A DNA stretch of 42,891 nt from assembly GCA_014382445.1 (NCBI GenBank), contig JACNJS010000052.1:1-42891 (forward strand), written 5' to 3'. The notes under the pieces were generated by a model. That model was not told the DNA's origin. It saw only the letters and a list, made by a program, of their open reading frames with translations, and searched no databases. Positions 33,045-41,533 of the stretch are shown here, piece after piece (the stretch's first letter is position 1; every line of letters begins with the position of its first letter). Position numbers and translations under genes: made by a program. Origin of the DNA: Bacteroidota bacterium (GTDB lineage: Bacteria; Bacteroidota; Bacteroidia; Bacteroidales; F082).

Positions 33045-34109
33045 ATGGCCATTTTTCAGGTACCTAATATTAATATTGCCGGCATATCTGCCTGTGTACC
33101 TGAAGATGAATATAATAACAATAATTACGATTGGATAAGCGAAAAAGAGCGGGAAACACTTATAAAAACCATTGGTGTTGAAACAAAAAGACATGCCAAA
33201 AAAGGGACAACTACTTCTGATTTGTGTTTCGTTGCAGCCGATAGTCTGATTAATAAACTTGGATGGAATCGCTCGGAAATCGACTTGCTGATTTTTGTTT
33301 CGCAATCGCGCGATTATATAATTCCTGCAACTTCTGGCTTACTTCAGGAAAAATTATCACTGTCAAAATCATGCGTTGCTTTCGATATTAGCCTCGGGTG
33401 CTCGGGTTATATTTATGGGCTGTCGGTAATTGGAAGCATGATGGCTACTGGTAGAATCAACAAAGGCTTTCTGTTAACAGGAGATATTAGTACTTTAAAC
33501 ACATCATTTAAGGACAAAAGTGCTTTTCCACTTTTTGGTGATGCAGGTACAGCTACGGCAATTGAATTGAGCAATAATGCTGAACCGATGATGTTTCACC
33601 TGCAAACCGACGGAAGTGGATATGATGCAATTATTATTCCCGATGGAGGTATCCGTAATTTTGCAGATAAAGATTCCTCATTTGAATATAAGAATATTAG
33701 CGAAGGTATTTTCCGGAACAATTTCAATATTGCTTTAGATGGTATTAAAGTATTTAATTTCTCACTCAGGGAGGTTAAGCCTAATATTACCAAATTATTA
33801 CAGGAATTTGAGTTAACTATTGATGATATTGATTATTTCGTTTTCCACCAGGCCAATAAGCTAATGAACGAAACAATCAGAAAGCAGCTTAAGCTTGATC
33901 CGGCAAAGGTGCCGTATTCATTAAAGGAATTTGGAAATACAAGCTCGGCATCAATACCTCTGACTATAGTAACTGAGCTTTCGAAAGAAGTTAAAAACAG
34001 TAAGTTAACATTTCTCCTCTCGGGGTTTGGTGTCGGACTATCGTGGGGAAGTGTTATTTTGCAGATTGATAAAATTGTGTGTCCTTCCATACTAACTTAT
34101 AAAGACTAA
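33045..34109 (+). CDS. 3-oxoacyl-ACP synthase III (FabH-like)
   Basis: 354 residues, thiolase fold. The KAS III triad is complete: Cys119 in DISLGCSGYIYGL, His268 in YFVFHQANKLM and Asn298 in FGNTSSASIPLTI. The Gly-rich LLSGFGVGLSWGS near the C-terminus also fits. The enzyme condenses an acyl-CoA starter with a malonyl-ACP extender. With its own ACP immediately upstream and an SDR downstream, it is more likely part of a special acyl pathway than the housekeeping fabH. Such trios occur in surface-polysaccharide loci where a short hydroxyacyl group is attached to an amino sugar. Confidence 0.9.
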   Translation: MAIFQVPNINIAGISACVPEDEYNNNNYDWISEKERETLIKTIGVETKRHAKKGTTTSDLCFVAADSLINKLGWNRSEIDLLIFVSQSRDYIIPATSGLLQEKLSLSKSCVAFDISLGCSGYIYGLSVIGSMMATGRINKGFLLTGDISTLNTSFKDKSAFPLFGDAGTATAIELSNNAEPMMFHLQTDGSGYDAIIIPDGGIRNFADKDSSFEYKNISEGIFRNNFNIALDGIKVFNFSLREVKPNITKLLQEFELTIDDIDYFVFHQANKLMNETIRKQLKLDPAKVPYSLKEFGNTSSASIPLTIVTELSKEVKNSKLTFLLSGFGVGLSWGSVILQIDKIVCPSILTYKD

Positions 34110-34113
34110 TGCT

Positions 34114-34863
34114 ATGGGTATGTGTGAACTAACTAAAAAAACCATTCTGGTAACCGGTGCATCCTCAGGTATTGGCAGGCATGCCGCATTAAAAATATCA
34201 CAACAAGGAGGTACCCTTATTATTACCGGCCGTGATGAACCCCGACTTTCTAAAACATTTAAAAACCTTAAAGAAGGGAATCACAAGATGTTTGTCGCAA
34301 ATCTTAATAATGAAGAAGAGATAAACACTTTAGTTGCTGATTTGCCTTCGATTAACGGATTAGTTCATTGCGCAGGAATTGTAGGACCTACTCCTGTTAA
34401 GTTCATCAGAAAGGAAAATATTGAAAAGTTGATGGGGATTAATTTTGAAGTTCCTGTATTACTTACGGCCAGAATACTTCTTCTAAAAAAGCTGATGAAT
34501 AATTCGTCGATCGTTTTTATGTCGACTGTTGCAACACAAATGCCTTATTTCGGTGGGGCATTGTATAATAGTGCAAAGTCAGCCATCGAGTCGTATTCCA
34601 AAACCCTTGCTTTGGAGTTAGTTAAAAAGGGTATCAGGTCGAATTGTATATCACCCGGATTAGTGAATACTCCATTAATTAAAAAACCAGTAAGTGATGG
34701 GCAAATGGAAATTATTGATGAATCGCTTGGCCGTTATCTTAAAAAATACCCTATGGGAATTGGTGAACCCGAAGAAGTTGCTAATGCAATTGTATTCTTC
34801 TTGTCGGATGAATCCAAATGGATTTCAGGAACGAATCTGGTTATGGGTGGCGTATTGCAGTAA
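34114..34863 (+). CDS. SDR-family 3-oxoacyl-ACP reductase-like protein
   Basis: 249 residues. The classical SDR signs are TGASSGIGRHAALKIS for nucleotide binding (about 12-27), VHCAGIVG, and the catalytic YNSAK (Tyr151, Lys155). The usual catalytic serine column appears as Thr138 with Ser137 just before it. It ends with FLSDESKWISGTNLVMGG, typical of FabG-like enzymes. It should reduce the 3-oxoacyl-ACP made by the upstream KAS III to 3-hydroxyacyl-ACP with NADPH. It follows KAS III by four bases, in one operon. Confidence 0.88.
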   Translation: MGMCELTKKTILVTGASSGIGRHAALKISQQGGTLIITGRDEPRLSKTFKNLKEGNHKMFVANLNNEEEINTLVADLPSINGLVHCAGIVGPTPVKFIRKENIEKLMGINFEVPVLLTARILLLKKLMNNSSIVFMSTVATQMPYFGGALYNSAKSAIESYSKTLALELVKKGIRSNCISPGLVNTPLIKKPVSDGQMEIIDESLGRYLKKYPMGIGEPEEVANAIVFFLSDESKWISGTNLVMGGVLQ

Positions 34864-34914
34864 AAAAGTAATTTAGCTTGCCTCGGGTTAGAGTTATATT
34901 AAAGTAATATTATT

Positions 34915-35832
34915 ATGGTTGATTTTTCGGTAGTCGTACCTGTACACAACAGTGAAGAAACAATTAAGGAATTGTACTCCAGATTAGTAGCTGAATTCAA
35001 TGATTTGGGAAGCAGCTTTGAAGTTATCTTTGTAGAAGATGGTAGCGAAGATAATAGCTGGAATGTTCTTAAAAAGCTTAAACAGGAGTTTCCCAATTTG
35101 ATTACGGCAATAAAACTTAACAAAAATTTCGGACAGCATAATGCCACAATGTGCGGTTTTACTTTTGCCAAAGGTGAAATGATTATTACTATAGATGATG
35201 ATTTACAAAACCCTCCCGAAGAAATAAAAAAGCTTGTTGAAACATGTCAAAAAAACAACAGCGATATCACGTATGGTATTTACACAAAAAAACAACATAA
35301 TTTTGCCCGTAACGTGTTGAGTAATGGCGCTAAAAAGTCATCAAAATATTTCATGAAGGGAATGGGCAAAGGTTCGTCATTCAGATTAATTAACCATAAA
35401 ATTGTTAGAAGAATCCTTGATCATAATATTAGTTTTATTTTTATTGATGAAGTATTGCAGTGGTACACAAACAATATATCTTTTGTCGATGTTGAGCACA
35501 AAAAAAGGCAGTACAATAAATCCGGTTACAGCCCATTAAAACTTTTTAACCTTGCTTCCGATCTCACATATTATTATACAAACATTCCGTTAAAACTTAT
35601 GGTTTACGGAGGAATGATAATTTCTGTTTTGAGTTTTCTGCTGGCTCTGCAATTCGTTATTCAAAAAATATTTTACAATGTTCCATTAGGCTATACTTCG
35701 GTAATTGTAGCTATCTTGTTTTCTACCAGTATCATTGTTTTTAGTCTTGGTGTAATTGGCGGATATTTAAGCCGGATACAATTAGTGCAAAACAAAAAAC
35801 CTCCTTTTCATATCGAAGAACTGCTTGATTAA
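34915..35832 (+). CDS. Membrane GT2 glycosyltransferase (GtrB/ArnC type)
   Basis: 305 residues. A GT-A domain with SVVVPVHNSEETIKELYS, VEDGSEDNSW, NFGQHNATMCGF and the metal motif ITIDDDLQNPPEE is followed by two C-terminal helices, about 228-250 (MVYGGMIISVLSFLLALQF) and 262-285. This is the layout of GtrB, ArnC and related enzymes that place a sugar on undecaprenyl phosphate. It comes 51 bases after the SDR gene on the same strand and probably belongs to the cassette. It could link the acyl-modified sugar to its lipid carrier. The sugar is unknown. Confidence 0.88.
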   Translation: MVDFSVVVPVHNSEETIKELYSRLVAEFNDLGSSFEVIFVEDGSEDNSWNVLKKLKQEFPNLITAIKLNKNFGQHNATMCGFTFAKGEMIITIDDDLQNPPEEIKKLVETCQKNNSDITYGIYTKKQHNFARNVLSNGAKKSSKYFMKGMGKGSSFRLINHKIVRRILDHNISFIFIDEVLQWYTNNISFVDVEHKKRQYNKSGYSPLKLFNLASDLTYYYTNIPLKLMVYGGMIISVLSFLLALQFVIQKIFYNVPLGYTSVIVAILFSTSIIVFSLGVIGGYLSRIQLVQNKKPPFHIEELLD

Positions 35833-35962
35833 CCCGGTGATACATTAATTTGAGAAATAAGTTTATAAAATTCTTGTGCCAATTACAGATGTCCTTATTA
35901 GTGAAAACCAGAGCAAATACGTAACTTCCACGCATTCTATTAAAAGACAATGTTCATGAAGT

Positions 35963-36048
35963 AAAATCAAGAAATAAATACCAATAATCCCCTTCTTGAA
36001 GGGGTGCAGGGGTAGGTTTATAAACTATCTCATTTATTTCTTGATTTT
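35963..36048. repeat. REP-like element with 17-base perfect inverted ends
   Basis: AAAATCAAGAAATAAAT (35963-35979) is exactly inverted at 36032-36048. Between them CCCCTTC-TT-GAAGGGG (35989-36004) forms a tight hairpin followed by TGCAGGGGTAGG. The hairpin matches a vocabulary of CCCC/GGGG intergenic repeats common in Bacteroidota. It lies between the GT2 gene and nadD, which converge. The rest of the 263-base gap is empty. Confidence 0.7.
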
Positions 36049-36095
36049 TCGGTCGCGACACTTATTAGTCACAAAAATATATATCCTTATTCCCC

Positions 36096-36692
36096 TTATT
36101 TATCATAAAAGTGCATTTCAAGGATATAATCATAAACCTCCTCGGGCATCCAATAACTCATGTTTTTTCTTAGTTTAATTCCCTTGCGAATAAAACTCGA
36201 TGATATCTCCAGGAGAGGTGCATGATGAAGTGCAATAGATGGGTGGCTTTCATATTTCCCAAGTTGGTAACCAGGTCTTGGATAAACATACATACGGTAC
36301 TGGTTCAATATTTCGTTATAGTTTTTCCATTTATGAAATGAAGGAAATATATCAGTCCCGCAAATAACAACAAACTCCCTTTCAGGATGATAATCGGTTA
36401 AATAAGTCAGAGTATCGATAGTATACGAAGGTTGGGGCATACTAAACTCAATATTAGCTGCCTTAAGTTTATTAGATTTTTCAACAGCCAGCCTTACTAA
36501 AGCAAGTCGATGATAATCGGCAAGTAGTTTCTTTTTGTTTTTAAGGGGATTCAGTGGAGAAACAACGAACCATACTTCATCAAGTTCGGTGAACTCAGCC
36601 ATAAAATTAGCCAGAATGAGATGACCGTTGTGAATAGGGTTAAACGAACCAAAAAGTAAACCGGTTTTTTTTATGTCTTTTGATTTTTCCAC
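36096..36692 (-). CDS. nadD: Nicotinate-nucleotide adenylyltransferase
   Basis: 198 residues. It transfers AMP from ATP to nicotinate mononucleotide in NAD synthesis. The nucleotidyltransferase motif GLLFGSFNPIHNGHL (residues about 12-26, with the x-x-G-H signature) and the C-terminal ISSSFIRKGIKLRKNMSYW are present, as are VSPLNPLKNKK and FVVICGTDIFPSFHKW. It is the last gene of a minus-strand run yicC, gmk, dehydrogenase fragment, nadD and starts 15 bases after the fragment. nadE at 13.9 kb acts on its product. Confidence 0.95.
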   Translation of the reverse strand: MEKSKDIKKTGLLFGSFNPIHNGHLILANFMAEFTELDEVWFVVSPLNPLKNKKKLLADYHRLALVRLAVEKSNKLKAANIEFSMPQPSYTIDTLTYLTDYHPEREFVVICGTDIFPSFHKWKNYNEILNQYRMYVYPRPGYQLGKYESHPSIALHHAPLLEISSSFIRKGIKLRKNMSYWMPEEVYDYILEMHFYDK

Positions 36693-36707
36693 TATAAAAT
36701 AAAGAAG

Positions 36708-37352
36708 CTAAGGTACTATCAATAACTTACCTGAGCTCATATCCGAAATATAATTTCTTAATACAGAAACAATATCATCAATTGACGACTTGCTTCTTAT
36801 AGTTGTTTTATATGCTCCCGAAATAAATTTGTCCTGTAATTCCTCTGAAATCCTTTCAAATTCGTCATCATCAATGTCTGCTTTCCAATCCATAAAGTTA
36901 AAACCCGAAATAATTTTATTATTGAAGATCACTTCCATCACATCTATATCAATAATCGGTTTGCCCGATAAACCTCCATATACAACCAACTCAGAATCGG
37001 GCGGCATAGCATTAAACATCATTCCCGACAAATTGCCACCTACAGCATCAAAAGCAATTGTGGCCTCCAACTCTTTTGAATGACTAATTAGTTGATCCTT
37101 GAAATTTTGATCTGATTCAACAAGCACGTAACTAGCACCAGAATTTAAAAGCTTGTCAACACTTTCCTGTTTTCTAACAATATCAATTACCTTAATATTA
37201 TGTTCAGCCGCCATCATTCTTATTAAACATGCAACCTGTCCGCCAGAAGCGTTCTGAATAATTGCCCTGCTTTCGCGAAGTAAGGCAATTTCAAACATTC
37301 CGTAAGCAGTAAAAGGGTTTACCGTAAAACAGGCTGCCTGATCCATATCCAT
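36708..37352 (-). pseudogene. Headless zinc-type alcohol dehydrogenase/quinone reductase fragment
   Basis: 214 residues that match only the C-terminal two thirds of the MDR superfamily. The frame opens at AACFTVNPFTAYGMFEIALL, which in full-length members lies about 120-130 residues in, and continues through the Rossmann domain (NASGGQVACLIRM, VLVESDQNF, IAFDAVGGNLSG, VVYGGLSGKP) to a normal end SSGKLLIVP. The N-terminal GroES-like catalytic domain is absent. Only 18 bases separate this frame from gmk, so it was deleted, not missed. GAGG lies about five bases before the ATG and the frame is intact, so a Rossmann-only protein may still be made. It is either a remnant or a trimmed nucleotide-binding protein. 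Confidence 0.7.
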
Positions 37353-37370
37353 TTCATCCTCATATTATTA

Positions 37371-37952
37371 TCACTTAATAAACTTTTCTATAATTGCCAC
37401 AGTATCTTCCTTAGCTTTTTTGAAGTCATCGTTAATAATTATGGTGTCAAATTTATCCGAAAAACTTAATTCATACTCAGCTTTTGCAAGACGTGTAGCT
37501 ATTTCTTTCTCGTTGTCTGTTCCTCTGCTTTCGAGTCTTGTTTTCAGCACCTCCACCGACGGCGGCATAACAAATATTGCCAGAGCGTCATCCCCATAGA
37601 GTTTTTTAATGTTTAATCCGCCAACAACATCTATATCAAAAACAACATTTTTTCCTGTGTTCCTGATGCGTTCAACTTCTGATTTTAAAGTGCCGTATAA
37701 ACTATCTTTGTAAACTTCTTCCCACTCTACAAATTCATTGCTCTTTATTTTCCGCCTGAATTCATCAACCGTTAAAAAATAATAATCCTTACCATTAATT
37801 TCATTACTTCTTTTTTTACGGCTCGTTGCAGATACGGAAAACGACAGGTTACCAAGATGTTCCATTAAATACTTAACCAAAGTGGTTTTTCCGGAGCCCG
37901 ACGGAGCTGAAAATATGAGAAGCTTGCCCTTTTTTTCATTAACTGCCATCAT
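37371..37952 (-). CDS. gmk: Guanylate kinase
   Basis: About 193 residues. It converts GMP (or dGMP) and ATP to GDP and ADP. The P-loop FSAPSGSGKTTLVKYL, the GMP-binding SVSATSRKKRSNEINGKDYYF, VEWEEVYKDSLYGTLKSEV and DIDVVGGLNIKKLY are all present. The reading frame extends to a GTG at 37955, but ATG at 37952 overlaps the yicC stop as TGATG and is the more likely start; another ATG follows at once. Coupling to yicC is usual in Bacteroidota. Confidence 0.95.
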   Translation of the reverse strand: MMAVNEKKGKLLIFSAPSGSGKTTLVKYLMEHLGNLSFSVSATSRKKRSNEINGKDYYFLTVDEFRRKIKSNEFVEWEEVYKDSLYGTLKSEVERIRNTGKNVVFDIDVVGGLNIKKLYGDDALAIFVMPPSVEVLKTRLESRGTDNEKEIATRLAKAEYELSFSDKFDTIIINDDFKKAKEDTVAIIEKFIK

Positions 37953-38827
37953 CACAAAATGTTAAACAATTGTTCTTTTATTTTTTCAAGTTCATCTTTC
38001 ATAAGCACAACTATCCTTTGCAGGTCAGAATCGTTTGCTTTTGACCCCAATGTGTTAATTTCCCGTCCTATTTCCTGAGCTATAAATCCAAGTTTTTTAC
38101 CCGAAGATTCATCATTATTTAAATTTTCAAGAAAATAATCGCAATTATTTTTAAGCCTTACCTTTTCTTCTGTAATGTCCAGTTTCTCAATATAATAAAT
38201 TATTTCCTGTTCAAATCTGTTATTATCCGTAGAAGGATCTTGCCAAAATTTACTGATATTACCTGCAATTCTGTTTTTAATATTAATAATTCTTTGATTT
38301 TCGTATTTATCAACTTCTGTTAAATGATTAAGGATGTTACTAATTCTTATGCCAATATCTTCCGCAAGAACAGTACCTTCATTTGTTCTAAATTGGTCAA
38401 TTGCAATTAGGGCATAGTTCAAACATTCCGTTACTGAATCCAGCTCTTCATCGTTCACATTCGATTCTTTCTCAACAAGTACTTCAGGCATTTTTAAAAT
38501 GATTGATAGGTAATCGTTAAAATTTTCCTGATTAATAGCCTCACTTAACATTTTTAGTTCAGCGTAATAGTGCTTTGCCAAATCGATGTTTATTACTGAT
38601 TTCAATTCAAGTGAATTTTGTTCAATTTCAATTGATACATCAATTTTACCTCTTTGTAATACTACCCCTATCTGCTTTCTGATTTCAATCTCTCTTTCCT
38701 TCATTAATTGAGGTAACCTTAAATTAAGGTCAAGTTGTTTACTGTTAAGGGCACGAATTTCAACTGTTACTTTCCGGTTTTCTGAATCGGCTACATGTTT
38801 TCCATAGCCAGTCATTGATTTTATCAT
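37952..38827 (-). CDS. yicC: YicC-family endoribonuclease
   Basis: 291 residues from the chosen start. MIKSMTGYGKHVADSENRKV is the family N-terminus, with VEIRALNSKQLDLNLRLP following and the C-terminal KKLGFIAQEIGREINTLGSKANDSDLQ being the most conserved part. YicC proteins are metal-dependent endoribonucleases implicated in RNA decay and the stress response. The frame is open for 17 more codons upstream, to 38878, but a promoter box falls inside that extension and family members begin with MIKSMTGYG, so 38827 is the real start. The stop overlaps the gmk start. Confidence 0.93.
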   Translation of the reverse strand: MIKSMTGYGKHVADSENRKVTVEIRALNSKQLDLNLRLPQLMKEREIEIRKQIGVVLQRGKIDVSIEIEQNSLELKSVINIDLAKHYYAELKMLSEAINQENFNDYLSIILKMPEVLVEKESNVNDEELDSVTECLNYALIAIDQFRTNEGTVLAEDIGIRISNILNHLTEVDKYENQRIINIKNRIAGNISKFWQDPSTDNNRFEQEIIYYIEKLDITEEKVRLKNNCDYFLENLNNDESSGKKLGFIAQEIGREINTLGSKANDSDLQRIVVLMKDELEKIKEQLFNIL

Positions 38828-38848
38828 TTTGTTCTTTTGAATTTTATA

Positions 38849-38879
38849 CAAATATAAAAGGATAGTCAGTTCAATCAAT
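38849..38879 (-). promoter_or_regulatory. Promoter of yicC-gmk-nadD
   Basis: On the minus strand ATTG (38876-38879, one base off TTTG), a 19-base spacer and TATATTTG (38849-38856, full -7 box). Transcription would start near 38842, 15 bases before the yicC ATG at 38827. This argues against the longer reading frame. Confidence 0.6.
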
Positions 38880-38905
38880 TTTTATATTGATTAAGTTTCT
38901 TTTAT

Positions 38906-38913
38906 TACATTTG
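38906..38913 (+). promoter_or_regulatory. -7 element directly before the TPR membrane gene
   Basis: TACATTTG matches TAnnTTTG fully and ends five bases before the ATG at 38919. If used, the transcript starts at or next to the start codon, that is, leaderless, or the true start is the ATG at 38928. Confidence 0.45.
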
Positions 38914-38918
38914 CATAC

Positions 38919-40313
38919 ATGCGGATAATGTTGATTACCATAGTGATTTCTCTACTTATGCATGTTGATTTACATGCATCGCCGTTGCACGAAATCGACA
39001 GTTTGCAGGCTCAGCTGCTTGTAACAATCGACGAAGAAAAGGTAACAACGTTAATAACACTCTCGGAGGCTTACAGGAATATTGTTTTCAATGATTGCAT
39101 TAAATATGGAACTCAGGCACTTGAATTATCTGATAAATTAAACAACAAAAATTTAAAGGCTCTTACGCTTAAATCACTGGGTATCAGCAGTTATTATTCG
39201 GGTGATATGGATATTGCCCTGGGTTATTATATGCAAAGCCTTGAACTTTACAAAGAAATTGGCGACAAAATGGGCCAGGCCAATTGTTTAAATAATATTG
39301 GTCTCGTTTATGAAGAATGGGCTGATTTAGACAAAGCTACCGATTATTATAACCAATCGTACAAAATAGAAGAAATGCTTAATAATAAAGATGGTATGGC
39401 AATTTCTTTAATCCAGATTGGTAACATTAGTTACTACAGAAACAGTTTTCAGGAAGCTCTTGATAATTATTATCGTTCATTACTGATCTTTACAGAAATA
39501 AATGACCCAGAAGGGGTTGCTTACGCTTATAACAGTATAGGAATAATATACGGAAGGTGGAATAAGTTCGAAAAGGCACTTGATTATTACCAAAAAGCCA
39601 ATGACCTTTATTTAGAAACAAATAACAAAAGGGCACTTTCTCAGGTATTAAACAATATGGGTGAAGTATATAATTTTGAATTTAAAGATTATAAAACGGC
39701 ACTTAAATTATACACCGAATCACTTCAAATAAAAAAAAGTTTGGAAGATAAGGTTGGAATTGCACTTTTAAACAACAATCTTGGTACACTATACGCAAAT
39801 ATGGAGGATATTGAAAAGGCCCTCGCATATTTTAACATAAGTTTAAAAATGTACAAAGGATTAGGGGGGGCAACAGGAGTGGTGATGGTAAATTACAACA
39901 TAGGTGAGCTTTATAAAAATTCGGAAAAAATCAAAACTGCCATTGTTTATTTTCAGGAAAGCCTTGATATGGCTAAACAAAACGGACAGGTTGATTTTAT
40001 TAACAGCAACTACGAAGCATTAATTCATTGTTATGCAAAATTAGGTGATTATCAAAAATTTGAGAAATATTTCATGCTTTTTTCAATTGGAAAGGATTCT
40101 CTCATAAACAAACTCCATGACTTGGAAATGACTGAGATGGAAATAAAATACAAAGTTGAAGAAAGCATCCGCGAAAGCATAAAGCTACAAAAAGAAAACG
40201 AAGAAAAAGAAAAAGAAATTACAAAGTATAAATTATTGCTTGCCGGCCTTGGCGCTGTAACTATAATTCTTTTATTTGGTTACTTATTATTTTTAAGAAT
40301 TCGGAAAAAATAA
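38919..40313 (+). CDS. TPR protein with C-terminal membrane helix
   Basis: 464 residues. A signal peptide (about 1-20, LHASP) is followed by about nine TPR units in residues 35-380 (for example NCLNNIGLVYEEWADLDKAT, YNSIGIIYGRWNKFEKALDY, LNNNLGTLYANMEDIEKALA). A charged coiled coil (about 390-430) and one helix, LLLAGLGAVTIILLFGYLLF, close the protein with a short RIRKK tail. In Bacteroidota this periplasmic TPR-helix layout usually continues into a histidine kinase or a LuxR-type DNA-binding domain in the cytoplasm. Here nothing follows. Its stop codon shares a base with the start of the phospholipase D gene (TAATG), so the two are translationally coupled and may work together. Confidence 0.85.
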   Translation: MRIMLITIVISLLMHVDLHASPLHEIDSLQAQLLVTIDEEKVTTLITLSEAYRNIVFNDCIKYGTQALELSDKLNNKNLKALTLKSLGISSYYSGDMDIALGYYMQSLELYKEIGDKMGQANCLNNIGLVYEEWADLDKATDYYNQSYKIEEMLNNKDGMAISLIQIGNISYYRNSFQEALDNYYRSLLIFTEINDPEGVAYAYNSIGIIYGRWNKFEKALDYYQKANDLYLETNNKRALSQVLNNMGEVYNFEFKDYKTALKLYTESLQIKKSLEDKVGIALLNNNLGTLYANMEDIEKALAYFNISLKMYKGLGGATGVVMVNYNIGELYKNSEKIKTAIVYFQESLDMAKQNGQVDFINSNYEALIHCYAKLGDYQKFEKYFMLFSIGKDSLINKLHDLEMTEMEIKYKVEESIRESIKLQKENEEKEKEITKYKLLLAGLGAVTIILLFGYLLFLRIRKK

Positions 40314-41386
40314 TGAAGATTAATGAACCATATCATCTTTTTGACGAGCCGTTGCAATATTACAATGAGATGATTGAAGACATTGAAAAGGCCAAAAAAT
40401 ATGTTTTTATAGAAACATTCAGAGTAGGCAAAGATGAGATTGGAGAACGCTTTAGAAGAGTTCTAACAAAAAAAGCAAAAGAAGGCGTTGAGATAAAAGT
40501 GTTAATTGATTATTGGGGTGCAGGTCCCATCGATCACGATTATTTTAAAAAACTTATTGCATACAAAGGAGAGGTTCGGTTTTTTGAAATGATAAAATTT
40601 AATACAGATATTTTTACACGGAGCCATCGCAGAAATCACAGGAAACTGCTCCTTATTGATGATGAAATAACATATATCGGATCATCAAACCTCACCGGGT
40701 ATAACATGAATTGGCGCGAGTCGGTGCTCAGAATGAAAAGCGATATTACTGTTACATTTGTAAAATTATTTAAACAGGACTTTAACAATTTTAATAAATA
40801 CAGTTTTCAAACACCTTATAAAACAAAGTTAGTAAAACACGGCAGCTTTGAGATTGTTAGGGATGTTCCTTCCATAACACGCAAACAAATCAATAACAAG
40901 TTTATTGGTTTGACAAAGGAAGCCAAATACAGAATAACTATCGAAACTCCATACTTCTTGCCAGGCTATTTCCTTAGAAGAGCACTTATGGATGCAGCTA
41001 TGCGAGGTGTAGATGTAAATGTTGTGTTACCAAAACATTCTGATGTAACACTTATCGACATACTTCGAAATAAGTACTTTGGTATGATGTATAAAACAGG
41101 TGTGAATTTTCTGTTCTACGAATTAAATAATCTTCATGCTAAAATGATGCTTGTTGACAAAAAAATCTTTGCAATTGGTTCATCAAATTTCGATTATCGC
41201 TCATTTAGGTATATGTATGAGATTATGCTGTTTGGAACTAATAAAGAAATTGTAACTCAGGTTAATAATCATATGAAGAGAAGCATATTGGATGCAACAA
41301 AATTCAACTATGATCACTGGAAAAAAAGACCTTTGATTAATAAATTTTTCGAATGGATATTACTACCATTACGACACTTGCTTTAA
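40313..41386 (+). CDS. Phospholipase D-family protein, cardiolipin-synthase-like
   Basis: 357 residues with two HKD motifs: His109-x-Lys111-x4-Asp116 in HRKLLLIDDEITYIGSSN, and His275-x-Lys277-x4-Asp282 in HAKMMLVDKKIFAIGSSNFD. Each is followed by the Gly-Ser-Ser-Asn of the family. This is the pattern of bacterial cardiolipin synthases of the ClsB kind. It has no N-terminal membrane helices, unlike ClsA. The family transfers phosphatidyl groups, and a phosphodiesterase acting on other lipids cannot be excluded. It is coupled to the TPR membrane protein upstream, which might place it at the membrane. Confidence 0.88.
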   Translation: MKINEPYHLFDEPLQYYNEMIEDIEKAKKYVFIETFRVGKDEIGERFRRVLTKKAKEGVEIKVLIDYWGAGPIDHDYFKKLIAYKGEVRFFEMIKFNTDIFTRSHRRNHRKLLLIDDEITYIGSSNLTGYNMNWRESVLRMKSDITVTFVKLFKQDFNNFNKYSFQTPYKTKLVKHGSFEIVRDVPSITRKQINNKFIGLTKEAKYRITIETPYFLPGYFLRRALMDAAMRGVDVNVVLPKHSDVTLIDILRNKYFGMMYKTGVNFLFYELNNLHAKMMLVDKKIFAIGSSNFDYRSFRYMYEIMLFGTNKEIVTQVNNHMKRSILDATKFNYDHWKKRPLINKFFEWILLPLRHLL

Positions 41387-41477
41387 ATGTTTTCAGATAG
41401 CTACCCTAAAAATCTAATATTTGGTAAATAAATTCATTGAATAGCCTTTTTTCTCTCAGTATATAATTTTAAAACAC

Positions 41478-41485
41478 TAATTTTG
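41478..41485 (+). promoter_or_regulatory. -7 element of rocD
   Basis: TAATTTTG matches TAnnTTTG fully, 66 bases before the rocD ATG. No clear -33 box. Confidence 0.45.
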
Positions 41486-41518
41486 CCTAAATTGTTTCAG
41501 GATTAATAAACTAACTTT

Positions 41519-41533
41519 TCCGCTTAAGGCGGA
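41519..41533 (+). promoter_or_regulatory. Small hairpin in the rocD leader
   Basis: TCCGC-TTAAG-GCGGA is a perfect five-base G/C-rich stem, 18 bases before the rocD ATG at 41552. It could affect ribosome access. It may also be a leftover of a dispersed repeat. Confidence 0.4.

Noticed and set aside
38828-38878. 17-codon N-terminal extension of yicC
   Set aside because: The family begins at MIKSMTGYG, and a good promoter box lies inside the extension.
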